A stretch of 64,000 nucleotides of DNA from Kordia sp. SMS9. GTDB taxonomy: Bacteria; Bacteroidota; Bacteroidia; Flavobacteriales; Flavobacteriaceae. The position numbers were made by a program, and so were the translations under genes. This document shows, piece after piece, positions 26,721-36,083 of the stretch (positions within the stretch are counted from its first letter, which is position 1; the number at the start of each line of letters is the position of its first letter). The notes beneath the pieces are model-generated. The model saw only the letters and a list, made by a program, of their open reading frames with translations, had not been told where the DNA came from and did not search any database. The stretch spans positions 5,171,501-5,235,500 of the forward strand of contig NZ_CP031153.1 in assembly GCF_003352465.1 (NCBI RefSeq), read 5' to 3'.

Positions 26721-27698
26721 TTAAAAATACGTAGCTTTGAGTTGCAATCCTTCGGTTTCTGGAAAGTCGAACATCAAATTCATGTTCTGCACGGCTTGCC
26801 CTGAAGCACCTTTTAAAAGATTGTCAATACTACTTGTGATTAGTAATTTATTTTCGTGTTTGTGAAGATGCAATAGACATTTATTGGTGTTCACCACTTG
26901 CTTTAAATGCACTTGATTGGAGCTCACAAACGTAAACGCGGCATCTTTGTAAAAGTCTGTATACAATTTTTCGGCGGCTTCCAAACTGTCTTCAAATTTG
27001 GTGTATGCGGTGGCGAAAATACCTCTGCTAAAGTTTCCTCTATTTGGCATAAAGTTGATCTCGGAAGTAAAATCGTTTTGCAATTGTTGCATTGTTTGAT
27101 GAATTTCGCCCAAATGCTGATGCGTGAACGGTTTGTAATAGGAAAAATTATTATCTCTCCACGTAAAATGCGTTGTTTTGGATAAGGAAGTTCCTGCACC
27201 TGTCGCGCCTGTTACGGCATTGATATGCACATCATGTTGCAACAATTTGTGATGTACCAATGGCAACAACGCTAACTGAATTGCCGTTGCAAAACATCCT
27301 GGATTCGCGATGTATTGTGCTTTTTTGATCGCTTCTTTTTGCAATTCTGGCAATCCGTATACAAACGATAATTTTTCAAATTGTTGATCGTTTTTCAGTC
27401 TAAAATCATTGCTTAAATCTATAATTTTCGTGTTTTTTGAAAAGGTATGTTGTGTTAGAAATGCTTTCGAATTTCCATGTCCCAAGCATAAAAAAACCAC
27501 ATCCACGTCAAGATTGATCGTATTTGTAAACGACTTATTTGTAGCACCTATCAAATCTTGATGAACATCGCTAATTTTATTGCCTGCATTGGAAGTACTG
27601 TACACAAAATTGATGTTTACCTTCGCGTGATGCAGCAACAATCTAATGAGTTCTCCTGCGGTATAACCCGCGCCACCTATAATTCCGACTTCGATCAT
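26721..27698 (-). CDS. argC: N-acetyl(succinyl)-gamma-glutamyl-phosphate reductase
   Basis: A 325-aa NADPH-dependent dehydrogenase of the arginine pathway. GIIGGAGYTAGELIRLLLHH is the nucleotide-binding start of the ArgC family, the catalytic cysteine is in NPGCFATAIQLAL, and VTGATGAGTSLSKTTHF follows. The start overlaps argG by 4 bases (ATGA), so it is translationally coupled. Confidence 0.94.
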   Translation of the reverse strand: MIEVGIIGGAGYTAGELIRLLLHHAKVNINFVYSTSNAGNKISDVHQDLIGATNKSFTNTINLDVDVVFLCLGHGNSKAFLTQHTFSKNTKIIDLSNDFRLKNDQQFEKLSFVYGLPELQKEAIKKAQYIANPGCFATAIQLALLPLVHHKLLQHDVHINAVTGATGAGTSLSKTTHFTWRDNNFSYYKPFTHQHLGEIHQTMQQLQNDFTSEINFMPNRGNFSRGIFATAYTKFEDSLEAAEKLYTDFYKDAAFTFVSSNQVHLKQVVNTNKCLLHLHKHENKLLITSSIDNLLKGASGQAVQNMNLMFDFPETEGLQLKATYF

Positions 27699-28891
27699 TT
27701 TGTTGCGTTTACTTGTTGATATATTTTGTTTTGATTCCCCAAGATTTTGATGAATCCTTTCGCTTCGTCAGCGGTCCAACCTGAGTTCATTTCGCCATAG
27801 CTTCCAAATTTTGCTTGCATCAAATCGTGTTCCGACTGAATTCCGTCTAGTGTAAAATGATAGGGTTTTAGCGTGATGAAAACGTCTCCTGAAACGTTTG
27901 CCTGACTGCTTTGTAAAAAACTTTCCATATCACGCATGACAGGATCTAAGTATTGTCCTTCATGCAAATGCATTCCGTAGAAATTGGACAAGTATTCTTT
28001 GTGTTGCAATTGCCATTTCGTCAGCGTATGCTTCTCTAATAAATGATGCGCTTTGATGCAAATGATCGCGGCAGCAGCTTCAAATCCGACTCTTCCTTTG
28101 ATGCCGACAATTGTATCTCCGACATGAATATCTCTTCCTATAGCAAACGCAGAAGCTAAGTTATTTAGCTCTTCAATATTTTTTGCTGGCAAATTTTCTT
28201 GTCCGTTCACGGCGACCAATTCCCCTTTTGAAAAGGTAAGTTTCACTTTTTCTGCTTCTTGTTTTTTTATTTGTGATGGATAGGCTTCTTCAGGCAAAGC
28301 TTTGTGAGAAGTTAAGGTTTCTTCGCCACCAACACTTGTTCCCCAAAGTCCTTTGTTGATGGAGTATTTTGCTTTTTCCCAAGATGCATCTACGCCATTG
28401 GCTTTTAGATAGTTGATTTCTTCATCACGTGATAATTGCTGATCCCTGATGGGTGTGATGATTTCAATTTCTGGCGCCAATGTTTGAAAAATCATGTCAA
28501 ATCGCACTTGATCGTTTCCTGCGCCTGTACTTCCGTGAGCAATGTATTTGGCATCAATACTTTTGGAGTATTCAATGATTTCAATGGCTTGCACAATACG
28601 TTCTGCACTTACAGAAAGTGGATAGGTATTGTTTTTTAGTACATTTCCAAAGATGAGATATTTTACTACTTTTTCATAAAAAGTGGTCACAGCATCAATG
28701 TTTTTATAAGTGGAAACGCCCATTTGGTATGCGTTTTCTTCTATGGTTTGTATTTCTTTTGGTGTAAATCCGCCCGTATTGACACTGACTGCGTGGACTT
28801 CAAACTGCAAATCTTGACTTAAATGTACCGCGCAATACGACGTATCTAATCCGCCACTATAGGCAAGTACTAATTTTTTAGGATTCTTCAT
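27695..28891 (-). CDS. argG: Argininosuccinate synthase
   Basis: Joins citrulline and aspartate using ATP. The 398-aa protein begins with the PP-loop LAYSGGLDTSYCAVHL and has the citrulline/aspartate-binding AHGSTGAGNDQVRFD and the conserved NKGLWGTSVGGEE. Length fits the family. It overlaps both the upstream GNAT gene (28888-28891) and argC by 4 bases, placing it firmly in the operon. Confidence 0.95.
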   Translation of the reverse strand: MKNPKKLVLAYSGGLDTSYCAVHLSQDLQFEVHAVSVNTGGFTPKEIQTIEENAYQMGVSTYKNIDAVTTFYEKVVKYLIFGNVLKNNTYPLSVSAERIVQAIEIIEYSKSIDAKYIAHGSTGAGNDQVRFDMIFQTLAPEIEIITPIRDQQLSRDEEINYLKANGVDASWEKAKYSINKGLWGTSVGGEETLTSHKALPEEAYPSQIKKQEAEKVKLTFSKGELVAVNGQENLPAKNIEELNNLASAFAIGRDIHVGDTIVGIKGRVGFEAAAAIICIKAHHLLEKHTLTKWQLQHKEYLSNFYGMHLHEGQYLDPVMRDMESFLQSSQANVSGDVFITLKPYHFTLDGIQSEHDLMQAKFGSYGEMNSGWTADEAKGFIKILGNQNKIYQQVNATK

Positions 28892-29505
28892 TTTTTATCT
28901 TTTTTTAAGAACAGGGTTTGTTTGATGCTTTTTAATCTTTGAAACACCTTTGCTTTTACTTTTGTTTTTTGTTTAGATTCGCTTGAGTTTGGATCGTACA
29001 ACATGCCTGTACACAAGCACATTTTTTGTTGTGTCCGTTTTAATACATCAAAGTTTTTACAGGTTTGACAGCCATTCCAAAAGGATTGATCTTCCGTCAA
29101 TTCTGAAAAGGTTACAGGTTTATAGCCTAACTCACTGTTGAGTTTCATCACGGCGAGTCCTGTGGTAATACTAAACACTTTTGCCTTGGGAAATTTGGTT
29201 CTGGAATGTTCAAATATTTTCTTTTTGATGCGTTTGGCAATGCCTTTTCCTCTGTAATCGGGATGAACAATGAGTCCTGAATTTGCCACGAATTTTCCGT
29301 GACTCCACGCTTCTATGTAACAGAAGCCTACAAATTTTTCGCCATCCAACGCAATGACGGCATTTCCCTGCTCCATTTTAGAGATGACATACGCTGGATT
29401 TCGCTTCGCGATTCCTGTTCCTCTAACTTGAGCTGCTAGTAAAATAGTTTCACAAATAGTTTCAGCATATATACTATGCGAACTGTTAGCTATGACAATT
29501 TCCAT
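28888..29505 (-). CDS. GNAT acyltransferase, first gene of the arginine operon
   Basis: A 205-aa GNAT protein. The acyl-CoA pyrophosphate loop is VHPDYRGKGIAKRIKKK, preceded by VIALDGEKFVGFCYIEAW. The C-terminal part has a Cys cluster (WNGCQTCKNFD, KMCLCTGMLYDP), possibly metal-binding, and ends with a basic tail. As promoter-proximal gene, coupled by overlap to argG and with no other argA or argJ in the operon, it is the likely N-acylglutamate synthase. With a succinyl-type ArgF' it might use succinyl-CoA; that is inference. Other GNAT roles are possible. Confidence 0.8.
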   Translation of the reverse strand: MEIVIANSSHSIYAETICETILLAAQVRGTGIAKRNPAYVISKMEQGNAVIALDGEKFVGFCYIEAWSHGKFVANSGLIVHPDYRGKGIAKRIKKKIFEHSRTKFPKAKVFSITTGLAVMKLNSELGYKPVTFSELTEDQSFWNGCQTCKNFDVLKRTQQKMCLCTGMLYDPNSSESKQKTKVKAKVFQRLKSIKQTLFLKKDKK

Positions 29506-29972
29506 TGTGCTTATGTATAAATGATTAAAAAAGTTATGTTTTGATGTATTTTGAAAAGAAGAACCGGACGCACCTAAGTTCCCAACAAGTAGCTACCCTT
29601 ACGGGCGGCGTGTTAAAAAGCGGCGTACGGGAATAGTGTTATTGATGTCAATAACGGTACTTTGATAAAATGATATGGATAAATAATGATTCAAGAAATA
29701 CAAATAAAATAGTGATACAGATAGTGAGTTGCTAACTAAAGGAATTAACAGCGGCAGCGGCGCAAGCGCAGCATGGGTGATTTTGTCTGTATTTTATTTT
29801 GTGTAATCATTAGTATAAAACTACAAATTATTGTGATACGCGCTACATTAAAAATAATTTCACTTGAAGTTTTATAGATATGCTTATAAATTAAGGTTTA
29901 AAATGTGATATTCTTAAAAAACAACTGCTTTTTTAGTAATTATTCTACTTTCGGATGATGTATTGATGGTTG
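29506..29972. other. Intergenic region with GC-rich blocks upstream of the arg operon
   Basis: 467 bp between the zinc-ribbon gene and the GNAT gene. Two strongly GC-rich blocks stand out in AT-rich DNA: about 29560-29635 (TACGGGCGGCGTG, AAGCGGCGTACGGGA) and about 29748-29775 (GCGGCAGCGGCGCAAGCGCA). The first includes CCC-TTAC-GGG. No gene or clear promoter box is visible. It must contain the arg operon promoter, and the blocks might be leader structure or remnants of an inserted element. Confidence 0.5.
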
Positions 29973-30158
29973 CTACTTTTTCCAAGTACCGCCGTAGCGA
30001 TAGTTTTTAGTGTCTTTTTTTACTTGTAACAAGCAATCTTCACAGACAAAAACCCATGCTTTGGGCAGTTTGTATTGGATTCTATACATGGTTGAAAAGT
30101 CTTTTTTGCAGACATCGCAGTATTTGATTCGCACTTTTTCGGTTTTTGGATATTGCAA
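29973..30158 (-). CDS. Small zinc-ribbon protein, 61 aa
   Basis: Contains two CxxC pairs, YCDVCKKDF and FVCEDCLLQV, with KLPKAWVFVC between, ending NYRYGGTWKK. This looks like a treble-clef or zinc-ribbon protein conserved in flavobacteria. The only near start codon is TTG at 30158. The frame is open to 30205 without an ATG, so the true start is uncertain. It lies 41 bases after the hydrolase stop on the same strand and may be its operon partner. Function unknown. Confidence 0.65.
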   Translation of the reverse strand: MQYPKTEKVRIKYCDVCKKDFSTMYRIQYKLPKAWVFVCEDCLLQVKKDTKNYRYGGTWKK

Positions 30159-30199
30159 AAATAACCAATAAATATTAGGTTTGATAGCAATTTTTGTTG

Positions 30200-31690
30200 T
30201 TACTCAACTTTAAATTTTAAAGGTTTTATTTCACCAAAACACGCTGGATTCGGCTTACTGCTTGGATCATTGAAGAAAGCATTCGCGACTTCCATTCCGC
30301 ACGGATTGCTCCAATTGGTTGTTACGGTGTGTTTCCAACCTTTGAAAGTAACATGATAGCTGTTCGGAAATTTTTTCTGCAGTTGTGAAGCCCATTTTAC
30401 AGGCGTTTCACTGTCGTATTCGCCACTTAATACTAATACAGGCACATCACTTTGTACGGCTTTATTTTCAATAGCCTTTGCTGATTGTACACTCCAAATG
30501 TCACAGATATTCGATTCAAATACCATCGGCGATAATCCTTTGACTTCTGGATAGTTGGTTTTCTCGGAAGCAATGACTGTTTTTGTAGCAAACGGATATT
30601 CTTCCGCGCACCAAACCGATAAACGCATGCCAATCCCTGAACCTGTGAATTGTGTTGGCTTTTGAAATAAACTCGCTAATTGTGCTTTTACTGAACTTAG
30701 ATCATTGTTTAGTATTTTTTGAATTTCATGAGGTACGTTTGCAACCGAATTTGAGTTAGAAATTGTAAAAACCGTGATTAAATCTTTGCCTTGCAGATAA
30801 AAAGTTGCAGGTTTTCCCGTATTCGGATTTACGACCTCAACTGCTAACGGATTTTCGGTTTTGTCTTGTAAATACTGAAAGAATCTGTTTTTTAAGTTTG
30901 GATAATTCGCTGCACATTTTTCATCAGTTTCACAATCAGATAGTAGTTTTTCGACAACTTCCATCAAATTGGCAACACTTTCTTCATCATAGTTCACGGC
31001 AAGTGGCAATGGCGAATCCATCACAACGCTCCTGATGTGTGTTGAATAATCGCGAAGCAAGACTTGTGCAATTTTCGTGCTGTACGAAATGGTTAAAAGA
31101 TTGTATGATTCTATATTCAAAACCTTTCGCAAGTCTTCTATGTCAGCCGCAGTAGCATTGGTATTGTAATGATTGAGCTGAATTCCTTTTGCAGTCAATC
31201 GTTCTCTACAACGCGTTGCCGCATTTTCAAATAGACTATCGCGTTCTGTTTCCTTGAAATCGGGAAGATTTGACACATACACTGCTTCTGACCATTCGGG
31301 ACAGTCTAAATGTGGCTGCGCATGTTGTGTGCCGCGCTGTTCAAATAAAATGAAATCTCTATCGTCTAAATACTGATAATAGTTCATGTATTGCGCCGAA
31401 CGCATGGTAGAACTTCCAGGACCGCCAACCGTGTAAATGATGGGATCTTTTTTTGGATTTTTACTTCTGCTTTTAAAGATATAGACAGGCAGTTTAATTG
31501 TATTTCCAGCAGGATTTTCACGATTTTCCAATACTTCTACATAGCCAAACGTATAGTTTTGTCCTTCAGGAATTGTATGCGTTGTCGTTGCCGATTCTGT
31601 AAATGTTGGCGTGAAAACAACGTTCGTTTCCTTCTTCCCGCAAGAAAATAATGACAATAGTAATAAAAAGAGTAAATAATTTTTCAACAT
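30200..31690 (-). CDS. Secreted alpha/beta hydrolase with TAP-like C-terminal domain
   Basis: A 496-aa lipoprotein (LLFLLLLSLFSCGKKE lipobox) of the tripeptidyl aminopeptidase/proline-iminopeptidase class. The oxyanion part is IIYTVGGPGSSTMRS and the nucleophile elbow is LLTISYSTKIA, so the usual GxSxG is TxSxS here. The acid is in VLVLSGEYDSETPV and the histidine in FKGWKHTVTT. The C-terminal TAP-like domain ends NPACFGEIKPLKFKVE. It probably removes N-terminal residues from peptides in the periplasm or at the cell surface. The next gene, a small secreted protein, lies one base upstream, so they form an operon. Confidence 0.85.
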   Translation of the reverse strand: MLKNYLLFLLLLSLFSCGKKETNVVFTPTFTESATTTHTIPEGQNYTFGYVEVLENRENPAGNTIKLPVYIFKSRSKNPKKDPIIYTVGGPGSSTMRSAQYMNYYQYLDDRDFILFEQRGTQHAQPHLDCPEWSEAVYVSNLPDFKETERDSLFENAATRCRERLTAKGIQLNHYNTNATAADIEDLRKVLNIESYNLLTISYSTKIAQVLLRDYSTHIRSVVMDSPLPLAVNYDEESVANLMEVVEKLLSDCETDEKCAANYPNLKNRFFQYLQDKTENPLAVEVVNPNTGKPATFYLQGKDLITVFTISNSNSVANVPHEIQKILNNDLSSVKAQLASLFQKPTQFTGSGIGMRLSVWCAEEYPFATKTVIASEKTNYPEVKGLSPMVFESNICDIWSVQSAKAIENKAVQSDVPVLVLSGEYDSETPVKWASQLQKKFPNSYHVTFKGWKHTVTTNWSNPCGMEVANAFFNDPSSKPNPACFGEIKPLKFKVE

Positions 31691-31691
31691 C

Positions 31692-32087
31692 TTAATTGGT
31701 TTGTTTTGTGGCTGTCCAAACAGCTAAAAATGCTCTTCCAATGGCATGTGTGCTTCCGTACAGTTTTCCATTTTTATAGTAAAAAGACGTGTTGTATTCG
31801 CCAGAATTGTCTCCTGAAACTAGCGCGCCATAAATGATTCCTGTTTGCGTATTGATGCGTCCTTCGCGAATGCGTACACCATCACGATAAAAAGATCCTT
31901 TTAATTCGTTGTTGTTGACTTTTGTGATGATCATCTTGGCAAAATTTGCATCTGTTGTGTTTTCTGGACTCATGTCTAGTTGCCACTCGCCTATTAAAAC
32001 ATTCGTGTCTATTTTTTCAGATTGTGCTTGCAATTGTACGGAAATCGTTAGTATGATACAACATACGAATACTTGTATTGTTTTCAT
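31692..32087 (-). CDS. Small secreted beta-rich protein, 131 aa
   Basis: Signal peptide MKTIQVFVCCIILTISVQLQAQ is followed by 109 residues with alternating strands (IGEWQLDMSPENT, ELKGSFYRDGVRIREGRIN, YNTSFYYKNGKLYGSTHA), a pattern like small lipocalin-type barrels. Similar proteins in Bacteroidota are usually uncharacterised. It ends one base before the TAP-like hydrolase start, so the two are co-transcribed and both exported. Function unknown. Confidence 0.8.
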   Translation of the reverse strand: MKTIQVFVCCIILTISVQLQAQSEKIDTNVLIGEWQLDMSPENTTDANFAKMIITKVNNNELKGSFYRDGVRIREGRINTQTGIIYGALVSGDNSGEYNTSFYYKNGKLYGSTHAIGRAFLAVWTATKQTN

Positions 32088-32205
32088 GTGTGTGATTTTT
32101 TAAAGTTGGTACAAACCTAGTTGTTTATAGGCTTCAAATCGTTTCAACTTGCGAATTGAAACCCTTTTTGTGAAAATTTGAAGCGTCAATTGTGGAATTG
32201 AAACC

Positions 32206-33336
32206 TTATTTCTGAAATTTTAATTCGCTTGGAGAAATGCCTAGTTGTTTTTTGATGGCGCGATTGAACGAGGATTTGGAATTGAAACCAGCTTCCATTG
32301 CCAAACTTAGTAAGGTATATTTTGAATTGTCTTCGTTTGCGAGTAACGATTGTACTTCTTTGACTCTGTATTCGTTGACATAATCATTGAAACGTTTGTT
32401 ACATACTTCGCTCAGACTTTTTGAAATTAAGTACGGTTTTATGTTTAATTGTTTCCCCAGACTTTGCACGGAAAGTTCTTGATCTTTATAGAGTTTGTCT
32501 TCTTGCATTGCCGCTTCAAGCCGTTTGGAAATTTCTTTGAGTTTTTCAGAAGTTTCTATCGGAATTACTTTTTTGAGCGTTAATTCTGGATCGTTTCTTC
32601 TGGAGAAACCTTCCATTCCAATCCAATAGGTTAAAATGGCAATTCCTACAAAAAACGGATAGTAATAAAAACGCGTAAAGTAGAAATATGAACCTTCGTT
32701 GGAAGATGAAAACACGATTAAATCTACCAGTAATACACTTAAAACCAACGTAAAGTATATTAGAAACGAACGGATGATTCGTTTGATCCACGTGAGTTTG
32801 GTTTCTTGGATTTCGAAATTTTCTCCAACAATGTTTAAGAGTTTTTGTGATTTGTATGCATAGAAAATGATTAGCAAACTTGCTACAATGTAAATCGTCG
32901 GATTGTTCATCCAAACTACGTAACCGTAATACCCTAACCACGTTAAACTTTCGCGTGTACCGTCCCAATATAGGTTTTGCATGCGCACAAAAATGCTAAT
33001 CCCAATCTGTAAGATAACTGGCAAAAAGTGTATCCAATCGGACTTTTTGATGCGAAAATTGGGTTGTGTTTGCGCTTTTACATAGAAATATAACAACGCA
33101 CCGTGAATCCAGCTGAGGTCAATCATAACGTAATACCAACTGTCGTAATATCCCAATCCGAAAAGTCTGAGAATTTGCACCAATAAACGATACGAAAGCA
33201 AGCATAAAATCGTCGCTAGAATGCGATTGGCAATTTTGTTGTGTGTGTTCGATTTGAATAAAATACTTCCAAAAATCACACCTTGTACTGCGCCTACAGC
33301 TAATAAGAGAACGATAAAGACAGTACTGATTTCCAT
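32206..33336 (-). CDS. Membrane-bound AraC-family regulator
   Basis: 376 aa: about seven hydrophobic segments in the first 245 residues (FIVLLLAVGAVQGVIFGSIL, ILATILCLLSYRLLVQIL and others), followed by a cytoplasmic linker and a C-terminal AraC-type double helix-turn-helix (LGKQLNIKPYLISKSLSEVC, LLSLAMEAGFNSKSSFNRAI). This 7TM-plus-AraC layout is common in Bacteroidota and probably senses an envelope or extracellular signal. It sits upstream of the hydrolase/secreted-protein pair (119 bases) and may regulate them or the oligopeptidase gene. Confidence 0.9.
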   Translation of the reverse strand: MEISTVFIVLLLAVGAVQGVIFGSILFKSNTHNKIANRILATILCLLSYRLLVQILRLFGLGYYDSWYYVMIDLSWIHGALLYFYVKAQTQPNFRIKKSDWIHFLPVILQIGISIFVRMQNLYWDGTRESLTWLGYYGYVVWMNNPTIYIVASLLIIFYAYKSQKLLNIVGENFEIQETKLTWIKRIIRSFLIYFTLVLSVLLVDLIVFSSSNEGSYFYFTRFYYYPFFVGIAILTYWIGMEGFSRRNDPELTLKKVIPIETSEKLKEISKRLEAAMQEDKLYKDQELSVQSLGKQLNIKPYLISKSLSEVCNKRFNDYVNEYRVKEVQSLLANEDNSKYTLLSLAMEAGFNSKSSFNRAIKKQLGISPSELKFQK

Positions 33337-33515
33337 GTTTGTTGTTCGAGGGTTTTAGTTGGCTTCAAGATAGATAATTCTCTCTAGAAACAAAATGAGA
33401 AGCATTGAAAACTCTTGAAAAGCGAAAAGCCAGCTGTTTCCAGCTGACCTTCCTATTGGATTGAGTTAGTAAAAATATGCGTATTCTTATTTTTGAAAAA
33501 TAAAAACAGCCATCT

Positions 33516-35702
33516 TTATTTTGTAAGTGTGTGTGTTTTTAGTGCAAAATCTTTATGTCCTGTTTGCCAAAATGCAAAGGACAACATGTCTTGCAATTCC
33601 GTACTGCGTTTTTCTGAACTCGCATCAAAACCATGACCACTTTTAAAATCGACATTGAATATGATTGGCGAATTTGCGCCATTATATTGTATCATTTTTG
33701 CTGCAAATTTTCCAGGTTGCCATGCAGGAACACGTGTATCATTCATTCCTGCCGTTAGTAATACAGCAGGATATTTTTCTCCTTTTTTGATGTGTTGATA
33801 CGCGTCCATTTCCAGTAAATATTCAAATTCGTTCGCGTCTTTTACAGTTCCGTATTCTTTGATGCCGTTGAGTCCGTTGGGCGTGTTTTCAGAACGCAAC
33901 GTGTTTAGTTTCCCAACGCGTACAATGGCTGCGGCATATAAATCGGGACGTTCGGTAATGGCGCGTCCAATGAGAATTCCGCCTGCACTGGAACTCCACG
34001 CGGCAATTTTTTCAGGTTTTGTATAGTTTTGATCTATGAGATATTCTGTACAGGCAATAAAATCTTTCCATGTATTGGGTTTCGTTTTTTTGAATCCTGC
34101 TTTGTGCCATGTATCGCCTTTTTCGCCACCGCCGCGTACATGCGTTACTGCGTAAATTCCGCCTTTGTCAATCCATTGCATCATCAGCGGATCAACTTCT
34201 GGTGTGAGCGAAAATGCATAGGTTCCATAACCGCGCATAAGCACAGGATTGTTTCCGTTTTTTTGTCGGTCTTTGTGATAGATAATTGAAAGTGGAATTA
34301 ATTCACCATCATGTGATGGTACTTCTACTTCTTCTACAATAATATCGTCGTAATTTTTATTGTTTTTGGATGGATAGAGACTTTCTTCAACAAAAGTATT
34401 GTCTGCTGCATTGTATTTGTAGCGTACTTCATGGGTCGTCCAACCACTGATTTCAATCCATAAATCTTCATAATCGTGTCCTTTGGAAAGCAAATAGATT
34501 GCGCCTGCTGGTTTTGGAATTGGAATTTCTTGAATGTTTCCTTCTTGCAATTTGTACAGTTTGGAAGCTACGCCATTTTTCGTTTTCACAAAGAATAGTC
34601 CTTGTTTCGTCATCACAAAATCAGAAATGGTTGCTTGCGGATCTTCCGCTACTAATACTTCAGGATTTTGCACATTTGGGTTTTGAAGCGAAGTTTTGCA
34701 TATTTTGAAATTGGAAGCCTTGTTGGCAGTTATAAAAAACACCTCATCTTCAATCACATAAAAAAACGGCACTTTGTCTTCTTGTGTAAATAATGGTTTC
34801 CACGTAATTTTTTTGTTGTATAAATTGCGGTATTCTGTAACGTAATATTCGTAATATGCACTTGCACCAGAAACATTACTAAATAAATATTTGTCCGTTG
34901 GATTTTGCAAAAATACCTCTGGAAAATCACCAGAATTCATCTGAATTTCGGGATTGTTTTTTTTGGAAAAATACACGTTTCGCTGTTGCGGATTGCTTCC
35001 GATCGTATACAAAACCGTTTCAATATTTTTTAGATATTCATCTTCATCTTGATTTGTTTCTGGAATGTATTCATAGAAAAAACCGCTATCATCTGCCAGC
35101 CATCGTACACCGCCTAATGCTGCTGGCCAAGCATTTTGGATAACCTGCGGATGCATTTTTTTGGTTTTTGTGTTGAGAATGATCATTTCTGAGATTTCTT
35201 CGTCGTTTTTGGATAGACTAATGACTATGTTACTATTGTCCCAACTTGGGTTGAAATAGTTGATATAATATGTATTGTTGGATGTTGTTTGATAGTTTTC
35301 TGGATTGAAAACCAAGATTTCTTTTCCATCTATTTTGTGTCTGGAATACAGTTTTGCAGTAGTTTCGTGGGTAGTTTTCTTTAAATAGTAATAATGATCG
35401 TCGTTGGTAAATGTAAGCTCGGAAATGGAAATGTTTGAAGCATTGTTTTCTGTTTGAAACTTTTCGCGTCCACTGATATTTTGCAAAATGTTTTGTGCGT
35501 ATTGTGCTTCTTTTTTGTACCAATCGAGAATGGTGGAATCTTTCATGTTTTCCAACGGTCGGAATGGATCTGCAATTTCTTCCCCATGATATGTTTCAGT
35601 AGTGTTATTTTGAATATTCGTTGGTACTGTTCGTTGGAACGAAGATTCTTTTGTACAGCTTATCAGAATGATACAAATGATACCTAGCAATTTTTTTATC
35701 AT
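33516..35702 (-). CDS. Prolyl oligopeptidase (S9A), lipoprotein
   Basis: 728 aa from the ATG at 35702, chosen because it puts a lipoprotein signal at the start (MIKKLLGIICIILISCTKE); an ATG eight codons earlier is less likely. N-terminal propeller domain (about 60-440) and C-terminal alpha/beta hydrolase domain. The nucleophile is in AAWSSSAGGILIG, where the family normally has GGSNGG/GGSAGG, so the first Gly positions are Ser. The acid is in LTAGMNDTRVPAW and the histidine in KSGHGFD. It likely cleaves short proline-containing peptides at the envelope. Single gene, with the GG-type peptide gene 70 bases upstream on the same strand. Confidence 0.92.
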   Translation of the reverse strand: MIKKLLGIICIILISCTKESSFQRTVPTNIQNNTTETYHGEEIADPFRPLENMKDSTILDWYKKEAQYAQNILQNISGREKFQTENNASNISISELTFTNDDHYYYLKKTTHETTAKLYSRHKIDGKEILVFNPENYQTTSNNTYYINYFNPSWDNSNIVISLSKNDEEISEMIILNTKTKKMHPQVIQNAWPAALGGVRWLADDSGFFYEYIPETNQDEDEYLKNIETVLYTIGSNPQQRNVYFSKKNNPEIQMNSGDFPEVFLQNPTDKYLFSNVSGASAYYEYYVTEYRNLYNKKITWKPLFTQEDKVPFFYVIEDEVFFITANKASNFKICKTSLQNPNVQNPEVLVAEDPQATISDFVMTKQGLFFVKTKNGVASKLYKLQEGNIQEIPIPKPAGAIYLLSKGHDYEDLWIEISGWTTHEVRYKYNAADNTFVEESLYPSKNNKNYDDIIVEEVEVPSHDGELIPLSIIYHKDRQKNGNNPVLMRGYGTYAFSLTPEVDPLMMQWIDKGGIYAVTHVRGGGEKGDTWHKAGFKKTKPNTWKDFIACTEYLIDQNYTKPEKIAAWSSSAGGILIGRAITERPDLYAAAIVRVGKLNTLRSENTPNGLNGIKEYGTVKDANEFEYLLEMDAYQHIKKGEKYPAVLLTAGMNDTRVPAWQPGKFAAKMIQYNGANSPIIFNVDFKSGHGFDASSEKRSTELQDMLSFAFWQTGHKDFALKTHTLTK

Positions 35703-35772
35703 AGCATTGCGAATTGATAAGTGCACAAATCTTGGTAAAGGATTTGCACACTTTTAGCACTCTAAAATGATT

Positions 35773-35967
35773 TTACATAAATACAAATTCATCTTGAACA
35801 TGTCCTATAAGTTGTCCTCCTTGAATTTGATGTCTTGTATCTCCTGTTTTGGAGTTGGTTCCACGTTTTTTACGATCACCACCTACAATCATTTGTTGCT
35901 CGTTTACAGTTGCTATTTTAACCTTTGATAATAGCAATTTGTTTAGGGATTTGGTTTGGTTCCTCAT
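35773..35967 (-). CDS. GG-leader peptide precursor without cysteines, 64 aa
   Basis: Starting at the ATG at 35967 the peptide reads MRNQTKSLNKLLLSKVKIAT, then VNEQQMIVGG (GG at residues 29-30), then a basic, Cys-free core (DRKKRGTNSK, RHQIQGGQLIGHVQDEFVFM). The leader pattern (NKLLLSKVKIATVNEQQMIVGG) is that of Bacteroidota GG precursors. A longer start 15 codons upstream exists but adds atypical sequence. It is just upstream of the oligopeptidase gene and 2.3 kb from the export ABC transporter gene, so it may be one of its substrates. Confidence 0.65.
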   Translation of the reverse strand: MRNQTKSLNKLLLSKVKIATVNEQQMIVGGDRKKRGTNSKTGDTRHQIQGGQLIGHVQDEFVFM

Positions 35968-36083
35968 GGTCTCGTGTTTTAATGTTATACTCAAATGTAA
36001 AAACTTAATCACCTATAAAGCAAATGGAATTACACCATATTTATAAATTTTAAATGAACAATTACACATTAAAACACTGACTA

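Noticed and set aside
29580..29640. Possible integron attC site (TTCCCAACAAG ... GTGTTAAAAAGC)
   Set aside because: Core-like sites are present but the arms are not complementary in the attC manner and no integrase or cassette array is visible.
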